NCBI RefSeq assembly: GCF_006540305.1
Contig: NZ_BJOR01000001.1
Span: forward strand, 5,332,001-5,396,000
From: Streptomyces sp. 6-11-2
GTDB taxonomy: Bacteria > Actinomycetota > Actinomycetes > Streptomycetales > Streptomycetaceae
DNA length: 64,000 nt
Direction of reading: 5' to 3'
Shown here: piece after piece, positions 17,062-27,099 of the stretch
Numbering within the stretch: the first letter of the stretch is position 1
Layout of the letters: each line of letters starts with the position of its first letter
The notes under the pieces: model-generated
Told to the model about the DNA's origin: nothing
The model's input: the letters and a program-made list of their open reading frames with translations, nothing else
The model's database searches: none
Program-made: the position numbers and the translations under genes

Positions 17062-17327
17062 ACGCTGTTGCTTGTTTACCCGTTGGTTTCGGCCGTGTGA
17101 CCACGGGGCATGAGCCGTAAGCACCCGCAGGCAATGAGGCCTGTCGCGCATGCGCAGGGCCGGGCGACTTCGTCCTCCCTGTCCCCCCGGGCCGACGGAC
17201 ATGGATCCGACCGATCTCGTCCGCCGCCCGCCCCACCGCTTTCACCGCAGGTCGCGGTACCCCCTGGCGACCCCCGGTGCCCGCATGCTGGAACGGAGTT
17301 TCCGATTCCCGAGAAACCCCCCATCAT

Positions 17328-17343
17328 GTAATCTGCACGAAAT
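17328..17343 (+). promoter_or_regulatory. Possible GlnR-type site before gltB
   Basis: GTAAT-CTGCAC-GAAAT resembles the GlnR half-site pattern GTnAC-n6-GAAAC with one mismatch in each arm. A GAAAC at 17313-17317 lies upstream but with 10-nt instead of 6-nt spacing. Nitrogen control of gltB would be sensible, but the match is weak. Confidence 0.3.
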
Positions 17344-17450
17344 TTCGCATTTCAGGCAGAGGGCCAACGTCGTCCCTCGGCACTCGCTCCCCCAGAGCCC
17401 GGAACGGCCTGGGAGGGACCCACAGCCACATGACGACGACGGGAGAGCCG

Positions 17451-20400
17451 ATGCGTATGCCGCGCCAGCCGTCCCAGCATCCCGCGAACGACCAGAACTG
17501 GTCGTTCATGGATGCCCGCCCTGCCACGCAGGGTATGTACGACCCCCGCAACGAGCACGACGCCTGCGGCGTCGGCTTCGTGGCCACCCTCACCGGCGAG
17601 GCGAGCCATGCGCTGGTCGAACAGGCGCTCACGGTTCTGCGCAACCTGGAACACCGCGGCGCGACCGGCTCCGAGCCCGACTCCGGCGACGGCGCCGGTC
17701 TGCTCTCCCAGGTGCCCGACGCGTTCCTGCGCGAGGTGGCCGGATTCGAACTGCCCGCGGCCGGTGCCTACGCCGTCGGCATCGCCTTCCTGCCCGAGGA
17801 CGGCACCGAGGACACCGTCTCGCGCATCGAGGCGATCGCGGGCGACGAGGGCCTGACCGTCCTCGGCTGGCGTGAGGTCCCGGTCGCCCCCGAGCTGCTC
17901 GGCGCCACCGCCCGCTCCACCATGCCCGCCTTCCGCCAGCTGTTCGTCACCGACCGCGTGAGCGAGGGCATCGCCCTGGACCGCAAGGCGTTCGTGCTGC
18001 GCAAGCGCGCCGAGCGCGAGGCCGGCGTCTACTTCCCGTCGCTGTCGGCCCGCACCCTCGTCTACAAGGGCATGCTCACCACCGGTCAGCTGGAACCCTT
18101 CTTCCCGGACCTGTCCGACCGCCGCTTCGCCTCGGCCATCGCGCTCGTCCACTCCCGCTTCTCCACGAACACCTTCCCGAGCTGGCCGCTCGCGCACCCG
18201 TACCGCTTCGTCGCGCACAACGGTGAGATCAACACCGTCCAGGGCAACCGCAACTGGATGCGCGCCCGGGAGTCCCGGCTGGCCTCCGGCCTGTTCGGTT
18301 CCCAGGAGACGCTGGAGCGGATCTTCCCGGTGTGCACGCCGGGCGCCTCCGACTCCGCCTCCTTCGACGAGGTCCTGGAACTGCTCCACCTCGGCGGCCG
18401 CTCGCTGCCGCACTCCGTGCTGATGATGATCCCGGAGGCGTGGGAGAACCACGACGCCATGGACCCGGCCCGGCGCGCCTTCTACGAGTACCACTCCACG
18501 ATGATGGAGCCCTGGGACGGCCCGGCCTGCGTCACCTTCACCGACGGCACCCAGGTCGGCGCCGTGCTCGACCGCAACGGCCTGCGCCCCGGCCGCTACT
18601 GGGTCACCGACGACGGCCTCGTCGTCCTCGGCTCCGAGGTCGGCGTGCTCGACATCGACCCGGCCAGGGTCGTCCGCAAGGGCCGGCTCCAGCCCGGCCG
18701 CATGTTCCTCGTCGACACCGCCGAGCACCGCATCATCGAGGACGACGAGATCAAGGCGACCCTCGCCGCCGAGCAGCCCTACGCCGAGTGGGTCCAGGCC
18801 GGCGAGATCGATCTGGGCGATCTGCCCGAGCGCGAGCACATCGTGCACACCCACGCCTCGGTCACCCGCCGCCAGCAGACCTTCGGCTACACCGAGGAGG
18901 AGCTGCGCGTCCTGCTCGCGCCGATGGCCAAGACCGGCGCCGAGCCGATCGGCTCCATGGGCACCGACTCGCCGATCGCGGCCCTCTCGGAGCGCCCGCG
19001 GCTGCTCTTCGACTACTTCACCCAGCTGTTCGCGCAGGTCACCAACCCGCCGCTGGACGCGATCCGCGAGGAACTGGTCACCTCGCTGCGCAGCTCGCTC
19101 GGCCCGCAGGGCAACCTGCTCGAGCCGACCGCGGCCTCCTGCCGCAGCGTCGTCCTGCCCTTCCCGGTGATCGACAACGACGAGCTGGCCAAGCTCATCC
19201 ACATCAACGCCGACGGCGACATGCCCGGCTTCAAGGCCGCGACCCTCTCCGGCCTGTACCGGGTCTCCGGCGGCGGCGAGTCGCTGGCCGCGCGCATCGA
19301 GGAGATCTGCGCCGAGGCCGACGCCGCCATCGGCAACGGCGCCCGCCTGATCGTCCTGTCCGACCGCCACTCGGACGCCGAGCACGCCCCGATCCCGTCG
19401 CTGCTGCTCACCGCGGCCGTCCACCACCATCTGATCCGCACCAAGCAGCGCACCCACGTGGGGCTGCTGGTGGAGGCCGGCGACGTCCGCGAGGTCCACC
19501 ACGTCGCCCTGCTGATCGGCTACGGCGCCGCGGCCGTCAACCCCTACCTGGCGATGGAGTCCGTCGAGGACCTGGTCCGCGCGGGCACTTTCCTGCCGGG
19601 CGGCGAGCCCGAGAACGCCCTGCGCAACCTGATCCGCGCCCTCGGCAAGGGCGTGCTGAAGGTCATGTCCAAGATGGGCATCTCCACCGTCGCCTCCTAC
19701 CGGGGCGCCCAGGTCTTCGAGGCCGTCGGCCTGGACGAGGCCTTCGTCGACAAGTACTTCAACGGCACCGCCACCAAGATCGGCGGCGTCGGCATCGACG
19801 TCGTGGCCAAGGAGGTCGCCGCCCGCCACGCCAAGGCCTACCCGGCCTCCGGGATCGCCCCGGCGCACCGCGCGCTGGAGATCGGCGGCGAGTACCAGTG
19901 GCGCCGCGAGGGCGAGCCGCACCTGTTCGACCCGGAGACGGTCTTCCGCCTCCAGCACTCCACGCGCTCCGGCCGCTACGACATCTTCAAGAAGTACACG
20001 GACCGGGTGAACGAGCAGTCCGAGCGCCTGATGACGCTGCGCGGAATGTTCGGCTTCGCTTCCGGCCGCGCGCCGGTCCCCGTCGAGGAGGTCGAGCCGG
20101 TCAGCGAGATCGTCAAGCGCTTCTCCACCGGCGCCATGTCGTACGGCTCCATCTCCAAGGAGGCGCACGAGACCCTCGCCATCGCCATGAACCAGCTGGG
20201 CGGCAAGTCCAACACCGGTGAGGGCGGCGAGGACGCGGACCGCCTGTACGACCCGGCCCGCCGGTCCGCCATCAAGCAGGTGGCCTCCGGCCGCTTCGGG
20301 GTGACCAGCGAGTACCTCGTCAACTCCGACGACATCCAGATCAAGATGGCCCAGGGCGCCAAGCCCGGCGAGGGCGGCCAGCTGCCCGGCCACAAGGTCT

Positions 20401-22046
20401 ACCCGTGGGTGGCCAGGACCCGGCACTCGACCCCCGGCGTCGGCCTGATCTCCCCGCCGCCGCACCACGACATCTACTCCATCGAGGACCTGGCCCAGCT
20501 GATACACGACCTGAAGAACGCGAACCCGCGGGCGCGGATCCACGTCAAGCTGGTCTCCGAGGTCGGTGTCGGCACGGTCGCCGCGGGCGTCTCCAAGGCG
20601 CACGCGGACGTGGTCCTGATCTCCGGCCACGACGGTGGTACCGGTGCCTCCCCGCTGACCTCGCTGAAGCACGCGGGCGGCCCCTGGGAGCTGGGCCTGG
20701 CCGAGACCCAGCAGACGCTTCTCCTCAACGGACTGCGGGACCGCATCGTCGTGCAGACCGACGGTCAGCTCAAGACCGGCCGCGACGTGGTGATCGCGGC
20801 GCTGCTGGGCGCCGAGGAGTTCGGCTTCGCGACCGCTCCGCTGGTCGTGTCCGGCTGCGTCATGATGCGCGTGTGCCACCTGGACACCTGCCCGGTCGGC
20901 ATCGCCACCCAGAACCCGGTGCTGCGCGAGCGGTTCTCCGGCCAGGCCGAGTACGTGGTGAACTTCTTCCGGTTCATCGCCGAGGAGGTCCGCCGGCTGC
21001 TCGCCGAACTGGGCTTCCGCTCCGTCGAGGAGGCCGTCGGCCACGCCGAGGTCCTCGATGTGACCCGGGCGGTCGACCACTGGAAGGCGCAGGGCCTGGA
21101 CCTGGAGCCGCTGCTCCACGTGCCCGATCTGCCCGAGGGCGCGGTGCGCCACCAGGTGACCGCCCAGGACCACGGCCTGGAGAAGGCGCTCGACAACGAG
21201 CTGATCAAGCTCGCCGCCGACTCCCTGGCCGCGCCGGGCGCCGCCGACGCCCAGCCGGTGCGCGCCCAGGTCGCCATCCGCAACATCAACCGCACCGTCG
21301 GCACCATGCTCGGCCACGAGGTGACGAAGAAGTTCGGCGGTGCGGGACTGCCCGACGACACCATCGACATCACCTTCACCGGCTCGGCCGGCCAGTCCTT
21401 CGGCGCCTTCGTCCCGCGCGGCGTCACACTGCGCCTCGAGGGCGACGCCAACGACTACGTCGGCAAGGGTCTTTCGGGCGGCCGGATCGTGGTCCGCCCG
21501 GACCGCGCCGCCGACCACCTCGCCGAGTACAGCGTCATCGCGGGCAACACCCTCGCCTACGGCGCGACCGGCGGCGAGATGTTCCTGCGCGGCAAGACCG
21601 GTGAGCGGTTCTGCGTGCGCAACTCCGGCGCGCTGGTGGTCTCCGAGGGCGTGGGCGACCACGGCTGCGAGTACATGACCGGCGGGCGCGCGGTGGTCCT
21701 CGGCGAGACCGGCCGCAACTTCGCGGCCGGCATGTCCGGCGGCATCGCCTACGTCATCGACCTCGACCGGGACAACGTCAACCCCGGCAACGCCGACGCG
21801 GTCGGGCCGCTGGACGACTCCGACCGGCGGTGGCTGCACGACGTGGTGCGCCGGCACCAGGAGGAGACGGGCTCGACCGTCGCCGAGAAGCTGCTCGCCG
21901 AGTGGGACACCGCGGTGGAGCGCTTCAGCAAGATCATCCCCAGCACGTACAAGGCAGTGCTCGCCGCCAAGGACGCCGCCGAGCGGGCCGGTCTGTCCGA
22001 GACCGAGATCACCGAGAAGATGATGGAGGCGGCGATCCATGGCTGA
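17451..22046 (+). CDS. gltB: Glutamate synthase (NADPH) large subunit
   Basis: Together with GltD converts glutamine plus 2-oxoglutarate to two glutamates. The start ATG 17451 is preceded by GGGAGA with 4-nt spacing (ATG 17430 is an alternative) and gives 1531 residues, normal for the family. The N-terminal Ntn amidotransferase nucleophile would be Cys39 in DACGVGF, exposed after propeptide cleavage. The FMN/synthase domain contains [27 protein letters not shown] and [10 protein letters not shown], and the 3Fe-4S cysteines lie in [16 protein letters not shown]. The C-terminal GXGXG beta-helix domain follows. It overlaps gltD by 8 bp. Confidence 0.97.
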   Translation: MRMPRQPSQHPANDQNWSFMDARPATQGMYDPRNEHDACGVGFVATLTGEASHALVEQALTVLRNLEHRGATGSEPDSGDGAGLLSQVPDAFLREVAGFELPAAGAYAVGIAFLPEDGTEDTVSRIEAIAGDEGLTVLGWREVPVAPELLGATARSTMPAFRQLFVTDRVSEGIALDRKAFVLRKRAEREAGVYFPSLSARTLVYKGMLTTGQLEPFFPDLSDRRFASAIALVHSRFSTNTFPSWPLAHPYRFVAHNGEINTVQGNRNWMRARESRLASGLFGSQETLERIFPVCTPGASDSASFDEVLELLHLGGRSLPHSVLMMIPEAWENHDAMDPARRAFYEYHSTMMEPWDGPACVTFTDGTQVGAVLDRNGLRPGRYWVTDDGLVVLGSEVGVLDIDPARVVRKGRLQPGRMFLVDTAEHRIIEDDEIKATLAAEQPYAEWVQAGEIDLGDLPEREHIVHTHASVTRRQQTFGYTEEELRVLLAPMAKTGAEPIGSMGTDSPIAALSERPRLLFDYFTQLFAQVTNPPLDAIREELVTSLRSSLGPQGNLLEPTAASCRSVVLPFPVIDNDELAKLIHINADGDMPGFKAATLSGLYRVSGGGESLAARIEEICAEADAAIGNGARLIVLSDRHSDAEHAPIPSLLLTAAVHHHLIRTKQRTHVGLLVEAGDVREVHHVALLIGYGAAAVNPYLAMESVEDLVRAGTFLPGGEPENALRNLIRALGKGVLKVMSKMGISTVASYRGAQVFEAVGLDEAFVDKYFNGTATKIGGVGIDVVAKEVAARHAKAYPASGIAPAHRALEIGGEYQWRREGEPHLFDPETVFRLQHSTRSGRYDIFKKYTDRVNEQSERLMTLRGMFGFASGRAPVPVEEVEPVSEIVKRFSTGAMSYGSISKEAHETLAIAMNQLGGKSNTGEGGEDADRLYDPARRSAIKQVASGRFGVTSEYLVNSDDIQIKMAQGAKPGEGGQLPGHKVYPWVARTRHSTPGVGLISPPPHHDIYSIEDLAQLIHDLKNANPRARIHVKLVSEVGVGTVAAGVSKAHADVVLISGHDGGTGASPLTSLKHAGGPWELGLAETQQTLLLNGLRDRIVVQTDGQLKTGRDVVIAALLGAEEFGFATAPLVVSGCVMMRVCHLDTCPVGIATQNPVLRERFSGQAEYVVNFFRFIAEEVRRLLAELGFRSVEEAVGHAEVLDVTRAVDHWKAQGLDLEPLLHVPDLPEGAVRHQVTAQDHGLEKALDNELIKLAADSLAAPGAADAQPVRAQVAIRNINRTVGTMLGHEVTKKFGGAGLPDDTIDITFTGSAGQSFGAFVPRGVTLRLEGDANDYVGKGLSGGRIVVRPDRAADHLAEYSVIAGNTLAYGATGGEMFLRGKTGERFCVRNSGALVVSEGVGDHGCEYMTGGRAVVLGETGRNFAAGMSGGIAYVIDLDRDNVNPGNADAVGPLDDSDRRWLHDVVRRHQEETGSTVAEKLLAEWDTAVERFSKIIPSTYKAVLAAKDAAERAGLSETEITEKMMEAAIHG

Positions 22047-23502
22047 CCCGAAGGGCTTTCTGAACCACGGCCGTGAGGTCGCCGAGTCCCGCCCGGTCGA
22101 GGAGCGCAAGCGGGACTGGAACGAGGTCTACGTTCCCGGCTCGCTGCTGCCGATCATCAGCAAGCAGGCCGGCCGGTGCATGGACTGCGGCATCCCGTTC
22201 TGCCACAACGGCTGCCCGCTCGGGAACCTGATCCCGGAGTGGAACGACTACGCCTACCGCGGGGACTGGGCCGCCGCCTCCGAGCGGCTGCACGCGACGA
22301 ACAACTTCCCCGAGTTCACGGGCCGGTTGTGCCCGGCGCCCTGCGAGTCGGCCTGTGTGCTCGGCATCAACCAGCCGCCGGTCACCATCAAGAACGTCGA
22401 GGTCTCGATCATCGACAAGGCGTGGGAGAGCGGCGACGTCGCCCCGCGGATCCCCGAGCGCCTGTCCGGCAAGACCGTCGCGGTCATCGGCTCCGGCCCG
22501 GCGGGCCTGGCCGCCGCCCAGCAGCTGACCAGGGCGGGCCACACGGTCGCCGTCTACGAGCGCGCGGACCGCGTCGGAGGCCTCCTGCGCTACGGCATCC
22601 CCGAGTTCAAGATGGAGAAGCGGCACATCAACCGCCGTATCGAGCAGATGCGCGCGGAGGGCACCCGCTTCCGTACCGGTGTCGAGATCGGCCGCGACCT
22701 GAAGGCCACCGACCTGAAGAAGCGCTACGACGCGGTCGTCGTCGCCGCCGGCTCCACCACCGCCCGCGACCTTCCCGTCCCCGGCCGTGAACTGGGGGGC
22801 GTCCACCAGGCGATGGAGTACCTGCCCCTGGCCAACAAGGTCCAGGAGGGCGACTACGTGGTGGCGCCGATCTCGGCGGAGGGCAAGCACGTCGTCGTCA
22901 TCGGCGGCGGTGACACGGGCGCGGACTGCGTGGGCACCGCCCACCGCCAGGGCGCGGCCTCCGTCACCCAGTTGGAGATCATGCCCCGCCCGAACGACGA
23001 GCGGCACCCGGTCGACCAGCCCTGGCCGACCTTCCCGATCCTCTACAAGGTCACCTCGGCCCACGAGGAGGGCGGCGAGCGGATCTACTCGGCCTCCACG
23101 ACCCACTTCGAGGGCGACGAGGACGGCAACGTGCAGTGGCTGCACCTGGCCGAGGTCGAGTTCGTGGACGGCAGGCCGACCCGGAAGCCGGGCAGCGAGC
23201 GCAGGATCCCGGCCCAGCTGGTCACCCTCGCGATGGGCTTCACCGGCACCGACCGGGAGAACGGCTTGGTCGACCAGTTCGGCCTGGAGCTGGACGAGCG
23301 GGGTAACATCGCCCGTGACGCGGACTTCCGGACCAATGTGCCCGGTGTCTTCGTCGCCGGTGACGCCGGCCGCGGTCAGTCCCTCATCGTGTGGGCGATC
23401 GCCGAAGGCCGCTCGGCCGCCCGCGGCGTCGACCGCCACCTCATGGGCGCCGGCGACCTGCCGGCCCCGATCCGCCCGACGGACCGCGCGCTGACGGTCT
23501 GA
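22039..23502 (+). CDS. gltD: Glutamate synthase small subunit
   Basis: NADPH-dependent, FAD- and 4Fe-4S-containing electron-donor subunit of GOGAT. The 487 residues start at ATG 22039, inside the end of gltB. N-terminal cysteine clusters are [17 protein letters not shown] and [13 protein letters not shown]. The FAD-binding motif is [15 protein letters not shown] and the NADPH-binding motif [16 protein letters not shown], with [16 protein letters not shown] near the C-terminus. Translational overlap with gltB should keep the subunits stoichiometric. Confidence 0.97.
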   Translation: MADPKGFLNHGREVAESRPVEERKRDWNEVYVPGSLLPIISKQAGRCMDCGIPFCHNGCPLGNLIPEWNDYAYRGDWAAASERLHATNNFPEFTGRLCPAPCESACVLGINQPPVTIKNVEVSIIDKAWESGDVAPRIPERLSGKTVAVIGSGPAGLAAAQQLTRAGHTVAVYERADRVGGLLRYGIPEFKMEKRHINRRIEQMRAEGTRFRTGVEIGRDLKATDLKKRYDAVVVAAGSTTARDLPVPGRELGGVHQAMEYLPLANKVQEGDYVVAPISAEGKHVVVIGGGDTGADCVGTAHRQGAASVTQLEIMPRPNDERHPVDQPWPTFPILYKVTSAHEEGGERIYSASTTHFEGDEDGNVQWLHLAEVEFVDGRPTRKPGSERRIPAQLVTLAMGFTGTDRENGLVDQFGLELDERGNIARDADFRTNVPGVFVAGDAGRGQSLIVWAIAEGRSAARGVDRHLMGAGDLPAPIRPTDRALTV

Positions 23503-23563
23503 CGGCACAACGGTGACCTGACGGTCACTCATATACGTCCCGCACAAAGGCGTGTGGAACACA

Positions 23564-23610
23564 GGCGGCGCCTGCCCAGTCCCCGACCGGACCACAGGGC
23601 AGGCGCCGCC
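23564..23610. terminator. Bidirectional terminator between gltD and the chitosanase gene
   Basis: A perfect 14-bp stem (GGCGGCGCCTGCCC at 23564-23577 with its complement at 23597-23610) encloses a 19-nt loop. It lies between convergent genes. Confidence 0.75.
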
Positions 23611-23624
23611 GCATGTCCGGGGGA

Positions 23625-24530
23625 CTACGGCGCCCTGTACGTCTCCCCGTACACCTTCCACACCAGCGGGGTCTTCAGGTCCATGTTCCCGTCGTACAGG
23701 AACTGCCGCTGGGCGGTGTCGATACGGCTGGTGTCGCGGTTCGTCCTGCGGGCCTTCATGGCCTCGCGGCGGATGTCCAGGAAGACGTCGAGGTAGCTCT
23801 TCTCCCGGCCGCCCGCGGCCGGGGTGTCGGCCTCCTTCAGGGCGCGCTCGCGCAGGGCGTAGAAGCCGTCCTTGTCGACGCCGGGGCCGTGGAAGACCAT
23901 CGCGTCGTAGTAGATGAACTGGCCCAGCGTGCCGAGGCCGTCGAGCTTGGCGAGTCGGACGGCCGGATTGAAGTAGGCGCGGTCCCGCTCGTCCTCCTGG
24001 GCCTTGCGGAAGGCCGGTCGTTCCGACTCCGCCTTCCACGCCGCGGCGAAGTCCGGGTCCAGGCCCTCGTGGGAGTCCGTGCCGTCGACCTTGCGCAGCG
24101 CCGGCAGGAACCGGGCGAGACCGTTGTCCGGGTGGGCCTTGGTGTAGCGCTCGACCAGGGTGAGCAGGTCGTGCGTACCGGTGCAGTAGCCGATGATCCC
24201 CGCGGTGTAGCCGTCGCCGTCGTCGGCGTCCTCGATGGAGCCGTAGGTGCTGCGCCAGTCGAGCGTGGAGTTCTCGGCGCTCGCCACGAGCCGCTGGGCC
24301 AGCTCCTTCTTCGCGGGCGCGGCCAGGCCTCGGGGTGCCTCGTCGGCCACCTCGTCGTCCTGGGCCTTCTCCGACCGTTCGGCCCGCGCCTTGGTGTCCT
24401 CACGGGACTCGTGCGCGGCCGTGTGCCGCTTCGGCGCGGACGGGTCCCGGTCCTGTGGATCGAAGGCGAGCAACACCGCCAACGCGAGGACCGGAGTGGC
24501 CACCAAAAACAATATTCCAGGACGTTTCAT
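23625..24530 (-). CDS. csn: GH46 family chitosanase
   Basis: Secreted or membrane-tethered hydrolase of chitosan beta-1,4 linkages. The 301 residues comprise an N-terminal hydrophobic segment (residues 4-22), a charged linker to about residue 75 and the GH46 domain. The catalytic Glu is in SAENSTLDW and the partner Asp in IEDADDGDGYTAG. Other family signatures: GTHDLLTLVERY, DERDRAYFNPAV, FIYYDAMVFHGPG and DTSRIDTAQRQFLYDGN. No clear Ala-x-Ala cleavage site is visible, so it may remain anchored. The rhomboid gene ends 22 bp upstream on the same strand, so a separate CsnR-type promoter is unlikely. Confidence 0.93.
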   Translation of the reverse strand: MKRPGILFLVATPVLALAVLLAFDPQDRDPSAPKRHTAAHESREDTKARAERSEKAQDDEVADEAPRGLAAPAKKELAQRLVASAENSTLDWRSTYGSIEDADDGDGYTAGIIGYCTGTHDLLTLVERYTKAHPDNGLARFLPALRKVDGTDSHEGLDPDFAAAWKAESERPAFRKAQEDERDRAYFNPAVRLAKLDGLGTLGQFIYYDAMVFHGPGVDKDGFYALRERALKEADTPAAGGREKSYLDVFLDIRREAMKARRTNRDTSRIDTAQRQFLYDGNMDLKTPLVWKVYGETYRAP

Positions 24531-24552
24531 GACAGTTACCGTACGGCCCTGA

Positions 24553-25473
24553 TCAGGCCGCCCCTCCCGACAGTTCCGAGACCTTCGCCCAGCTGAGCGC
24601 CATGAGCAGAACCAGCAGGGCCACGCACACGCCCGCCTGGACCGGAGTGCGACGGCCGCCGCGCGGCGCGTACGCGTACGCCAGGGTCACCACGCCGCCC
24701 GCCAGCAGGCCACCGAGGTGCGCCTGCCAGGAAGTGAGCCCGGCGGAGATCACCAGCCACAGCAGCAGGCCCGCCATGTACCGGTTGACGCCGCTCATGT
24801 CGTAGCCCAGGCGCCGGGCCATGACGTAGTACGCGGCGCCGAGCCCGAAGATCGCGCCGGACGCGCCGACCGTCAGGGCGTCCGGATCGATCAGCAGGAC
24901 CAGGACCGAGCCGCCGAGCGCCGACAGCAGGTACAGGGCGAGGTAGCGGGCGCGGCCCAGCTGCGCCTCGACCACGCGGCCGGTGCTCCACAGCGCCGTC
25001 ATGTTCATCACGATGTGCAGGATGCCGAACGTCCCCTCGGTGGCGGGCACATGCAGGAACGCGCCGGTCAGCAGCCGGTACCACTCGCCGCCGACCAGCC
25101 CCTCCGCGTGCACGTCGGAGCCGTACGGGTACTCCCACAGGTAGTGCCCGCCGTCGGTTCCCGCCAGTCCGCGCCCGAGCATCCCCAGACCGTCCACGAC
25201 CGCCGGGCGCACCAACTCGCCCAGATAGGCGAGGACGTTGAGCCCGATCAGAACGTACGTCACGACCGGCACCGCGCTGATCCGGCCGCCGAACGCCGTC
25301 CGTGCCTGCCGTACCGACCGGGCACCCTCCCTCACGCACTCCACGCACTGGTGGCCGACGGAGGCCTCCCGCATGCAGTCCGGGCAGATGTACCGGTCGC
25401 AGCGGACGCAGCGGACGTGGGACTCCACTCTGCTGTGGCGGTAGCAAGTGGTGACAGCGGACTCGGCATCCAC
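24553..25473 (-). CDS. Rhomboid-family intramembrane serine protease with N-terminal zinc finger
   Basis: A 306-residue membrane protein. The N-terminal 50 residues form a B-box-like Cys/His finger (CYRH, CVRCDRYICPDC, GHQCVEC). The rhomboid domain follows with several transmembrane helices, HIVMNMTALW, the active-site Ser in GASGAIFG and the catalytic His in QAHLGGLLAGG. GTG 25473 is preceded by GAGGAG with 6-nt spacing; a much longer upstream in-frame extension lacks such a site and is disregarded. The substrate is unknown, and it may be co-transcribed with the downstream chitosanase. Confidence 0.92.
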   Translation of the reverse strand: MDAESAVTTCYRHSRVESHVRCVRCDRYICPDCMREASVGHQCVECVREGARSVRQARTAFGGRISAVPVVTYVLIGLNVLAYLGELVRPAVVDGLGMLGRGLAGTDGGHYLWEYPYGSDVHAEGLVGGEWYRLLTGAFLHVPATEGTFGILHIVMNMTALWSTGRVVEAQLGRARYLALYLLSALGGSVLVLLIDPDALTVGASGAIFGLGAAYYVMARRLGYDMSGVNRYMAGLLLWLVISAGLTSWQAHLGGLLAGGVVTLAYAYAPRGGRRTPVQAGVCVALLVLLMALSWAKVSELSGGAA

Positions 25474-25594
25474 GGCCGGCTCCTCGGGAAACGCGGGGAC
25501 ATGGCTGAGCCGGTGGGGACGGCGGCGAACAAAATAGCGAAGTGCTGTGACAGATGGTAAAGGCGGGGCCCGTGATCCCGGAACCGCGATCAGG

Positions 25595-26494
25595 TCAGGT
25601 GTCGCACTCCAGGACTGTGCGGCACAGGGCGCACCGGGCGCGCATACGGCCTCCGACCGGGACCCTGATGCGCTGATGGCAGGTGGGGCAGGAGAAGGAC
25701 ACCCGCAGAGGCTCCGGGCCGCCGCGGCTGAAGGAGTACGGCGCCTCCGGCTGGGCGAGCGGCGCACGGCCGTGGTCCTGGGCGTGCCGGCGGTCGCGGG
25801 CGTACCGGCGGCGGCCCGCCCAGCCCGCCGCCGTCAGGGGCGGCTGCTGCTCGTCACCGCGGGCCCGGGCCATGCCCTTGACGTACGCCTCGTACCCCTG
25901 GGGGCTGGTGAACCACGTCGAGGGATCCTCGCCGAACACCAGCGCCCGCTTGGCCAGCACGTAGCCGAACTCCTCCGGAGTGAGGTAGCCGAGCTTCTGC
26001 GACGACACGCCGTCCTCCCGGAAGGCGTCCAGCAGCAGCCAGCCCGCGCCCAGGTACGTCGCCACCGTGTCCGTGAGGATCTCGTTGTCGCGGGTGCTGG
26101 GGAAGGACAGGTCCAGCCGGTGCAGGTAGACGTGGGTCACCTCGTGGGCGAGGGCCGCGCCGATGTCCCGGCGGTGGGTGCGGAAGCGGTCGTTCAGTTC
26201 GACGAAGTACTCGGGGCCCGCCGCCAGCTCGACGTTCGCCGCGTGCGTCATCTCGCGGAAGCTGACGATCATGCGGGCGTCCGGCAGCCGGTAGTGGCGG
26301 ACCATTTCGCGGGCCACGCGCTGGGCCCCCAGATGCAGGTCGTCGGTGTCGCAGAAGGCCACGTCGGCCGGGGCCACGCTGGTCGCGAACGTCTGCACGG
26401 TGCCGTACGAGAGCCGCTTGTACAGGGAGGTGATCGCGGCCCGCACCGTCTCCAGATGCGGGTAGCCGTGCACCACCGGTCCGCCGTTCGCCAC
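25595..26494 (-). CDS. HExxH metallopeptidase-like protein with C-terminal zinc ribbon
   Basis: A 299-residue probable cytoplasmic protein with no signal peptide. A zincin-type motif is present, AHEVTHVYLH (about residues 130-139), followed by an acidic residue in DNEILTDTVATY that could be the third ligand. The C-terminal 40 residues form a zinc ribbon with CPTC and CALC knuckles. GTG 26494 preceded by GGGGG was preferred over a GTG 27 codons upstream. I do not recognise a characterised homologue. Fusion of a zincin with a zinc ribbon suggests a nucleic-acid- or protein-binding tail. Confidence 0.8.
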   Translation of the reverse strand: MANGGPVVHGYPHLETVRAAITSLYKRLSYGTVQTFATSVAPADVAFCDTDDLHLGAQRVAREMVRHYRLPDARMIVSFREMTHAANVELAAGPEYFVELNDRFRTHRRDIGAALAHEVTHVYLHRLDLSFPSTRDNEILTDTVATYLGAGWLLLDAFREDGVSSQKLGYLTPEEFGYVLAKRALVFGEDPSTWFTSPQGYEAYVKGMARARGDEQQPPLTAAGWAGRRRYARDRRHAQDHGRAPLAQPEAPYSFSRGGPEPLRVSFSCPTCHQRIRVPVGGRMRARCALCRTVLECDT

Positions 26495-26652
26495 GTCCGA
26501 ACCCCCAAAGACGCCCTGAACTCTCTCCCACTTTATGCGCGGGAGCCCCGATTCCGCCCGGCGCCCACGCCACACGGTGCCCGGTGCCCGCCGTTGACCA
26601 CGGGTCGGACGCTCGTGATCGGAGCGCCGCCCAGCCCGTAGGGTTGGAGCCC

Positions 26653-27000
26653 ATGACCACCAGCAGCACCGGTACCGGTGACGTCGCCCCCGCCGTTCAC
26701 GAGGAGCTCGCGCGGCTGCGCGACAGCATCGACAACATCGACGCGGCCGTCGTCCACATGCTCGCCGAGCGGTTCAAGGCGACCCAGCAGGTCGGCCACC
26801 TCAAGGCCGCCCACCAGCTGCCGCCCGCCGACCCGGCCCGCGAGGCCCGGCAGATCGCCCGGCTGCGCGCCCTCGCCGAGGACGCCAAACTGGACCCGGC
26901 GTTCGCCGAGAAGTTCCTGAACTTCATCATCGCCGAGGTGATCCGCCACCACGAGCGCATCGCGGAGGACGCCGGCAACGGCGAGACCCCGGCGACCTGA
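26653..27000 (+). CDS. AroQ-type chorismate mutase
   Basis: Converts chorismate to prephenate, diverting chorismate towards phenylalanine and tyrosine. The 115-residue all-helical protein shows ELARLRDSIDNIDAAVVHML, RFKATQQVGHLKA and FLNFIIAEVIRHH, consistent with the AroQ arginine/lysine/Glu active-site pattern. ATG 26653 has GGAG 4 nt upstream, and a TAGGGT -10-like hexamer (26639-26644) lies 8 nt before the ATG, so the 5' leader would be only a few bases long. It is monofunctional, with no fused prephenate dehydratase or DAHP synthase. Confidence 0.9.
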   Translation: MTTSSTGTGDVAPAVHEELARLRDSIDNIDAAVVHMLAERFKATQQVGHLKAAHQLPPADPAREARQIARLRALAEDAKLDPAFAEKFLNFIIAEVIRHHERIAEDAGNGETPAT

Positions 27001-27099
27001 CCCCCCGCCCGCGCGCCGCCGAACGCGCCCCCGCGGACCGCGAACGCCCTGCGTCCGTCGGCGACACCCCCTCGTGCCCGCTCCGGGCCATCAGGCAGC

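Larger units (their letters stand above)
17029..17450 (+). other. Intergenic region upstream of gltB
   Basis: 422 bp without a convincing gene. It holds a 24-bp AT-rich imperfect palindrome (17038-17061), a GC-rich middle section, and a possible gltB control region near 17300-17350 with an AT-rich stretch, the palindrome CGAAATTTCG (17338-17347) and a GlnR-like half-site. A 73-codon ORF from ATG 17110 has weak support. Confidence 0.5.

Noticed and set aside
17110-17331. 73-codon ORF upstream of gltB
   Set aside because: Low-complexity Pro/Arg/Ser composition, weak ribosome-binding site, and it runs into the likely gltB promoter.
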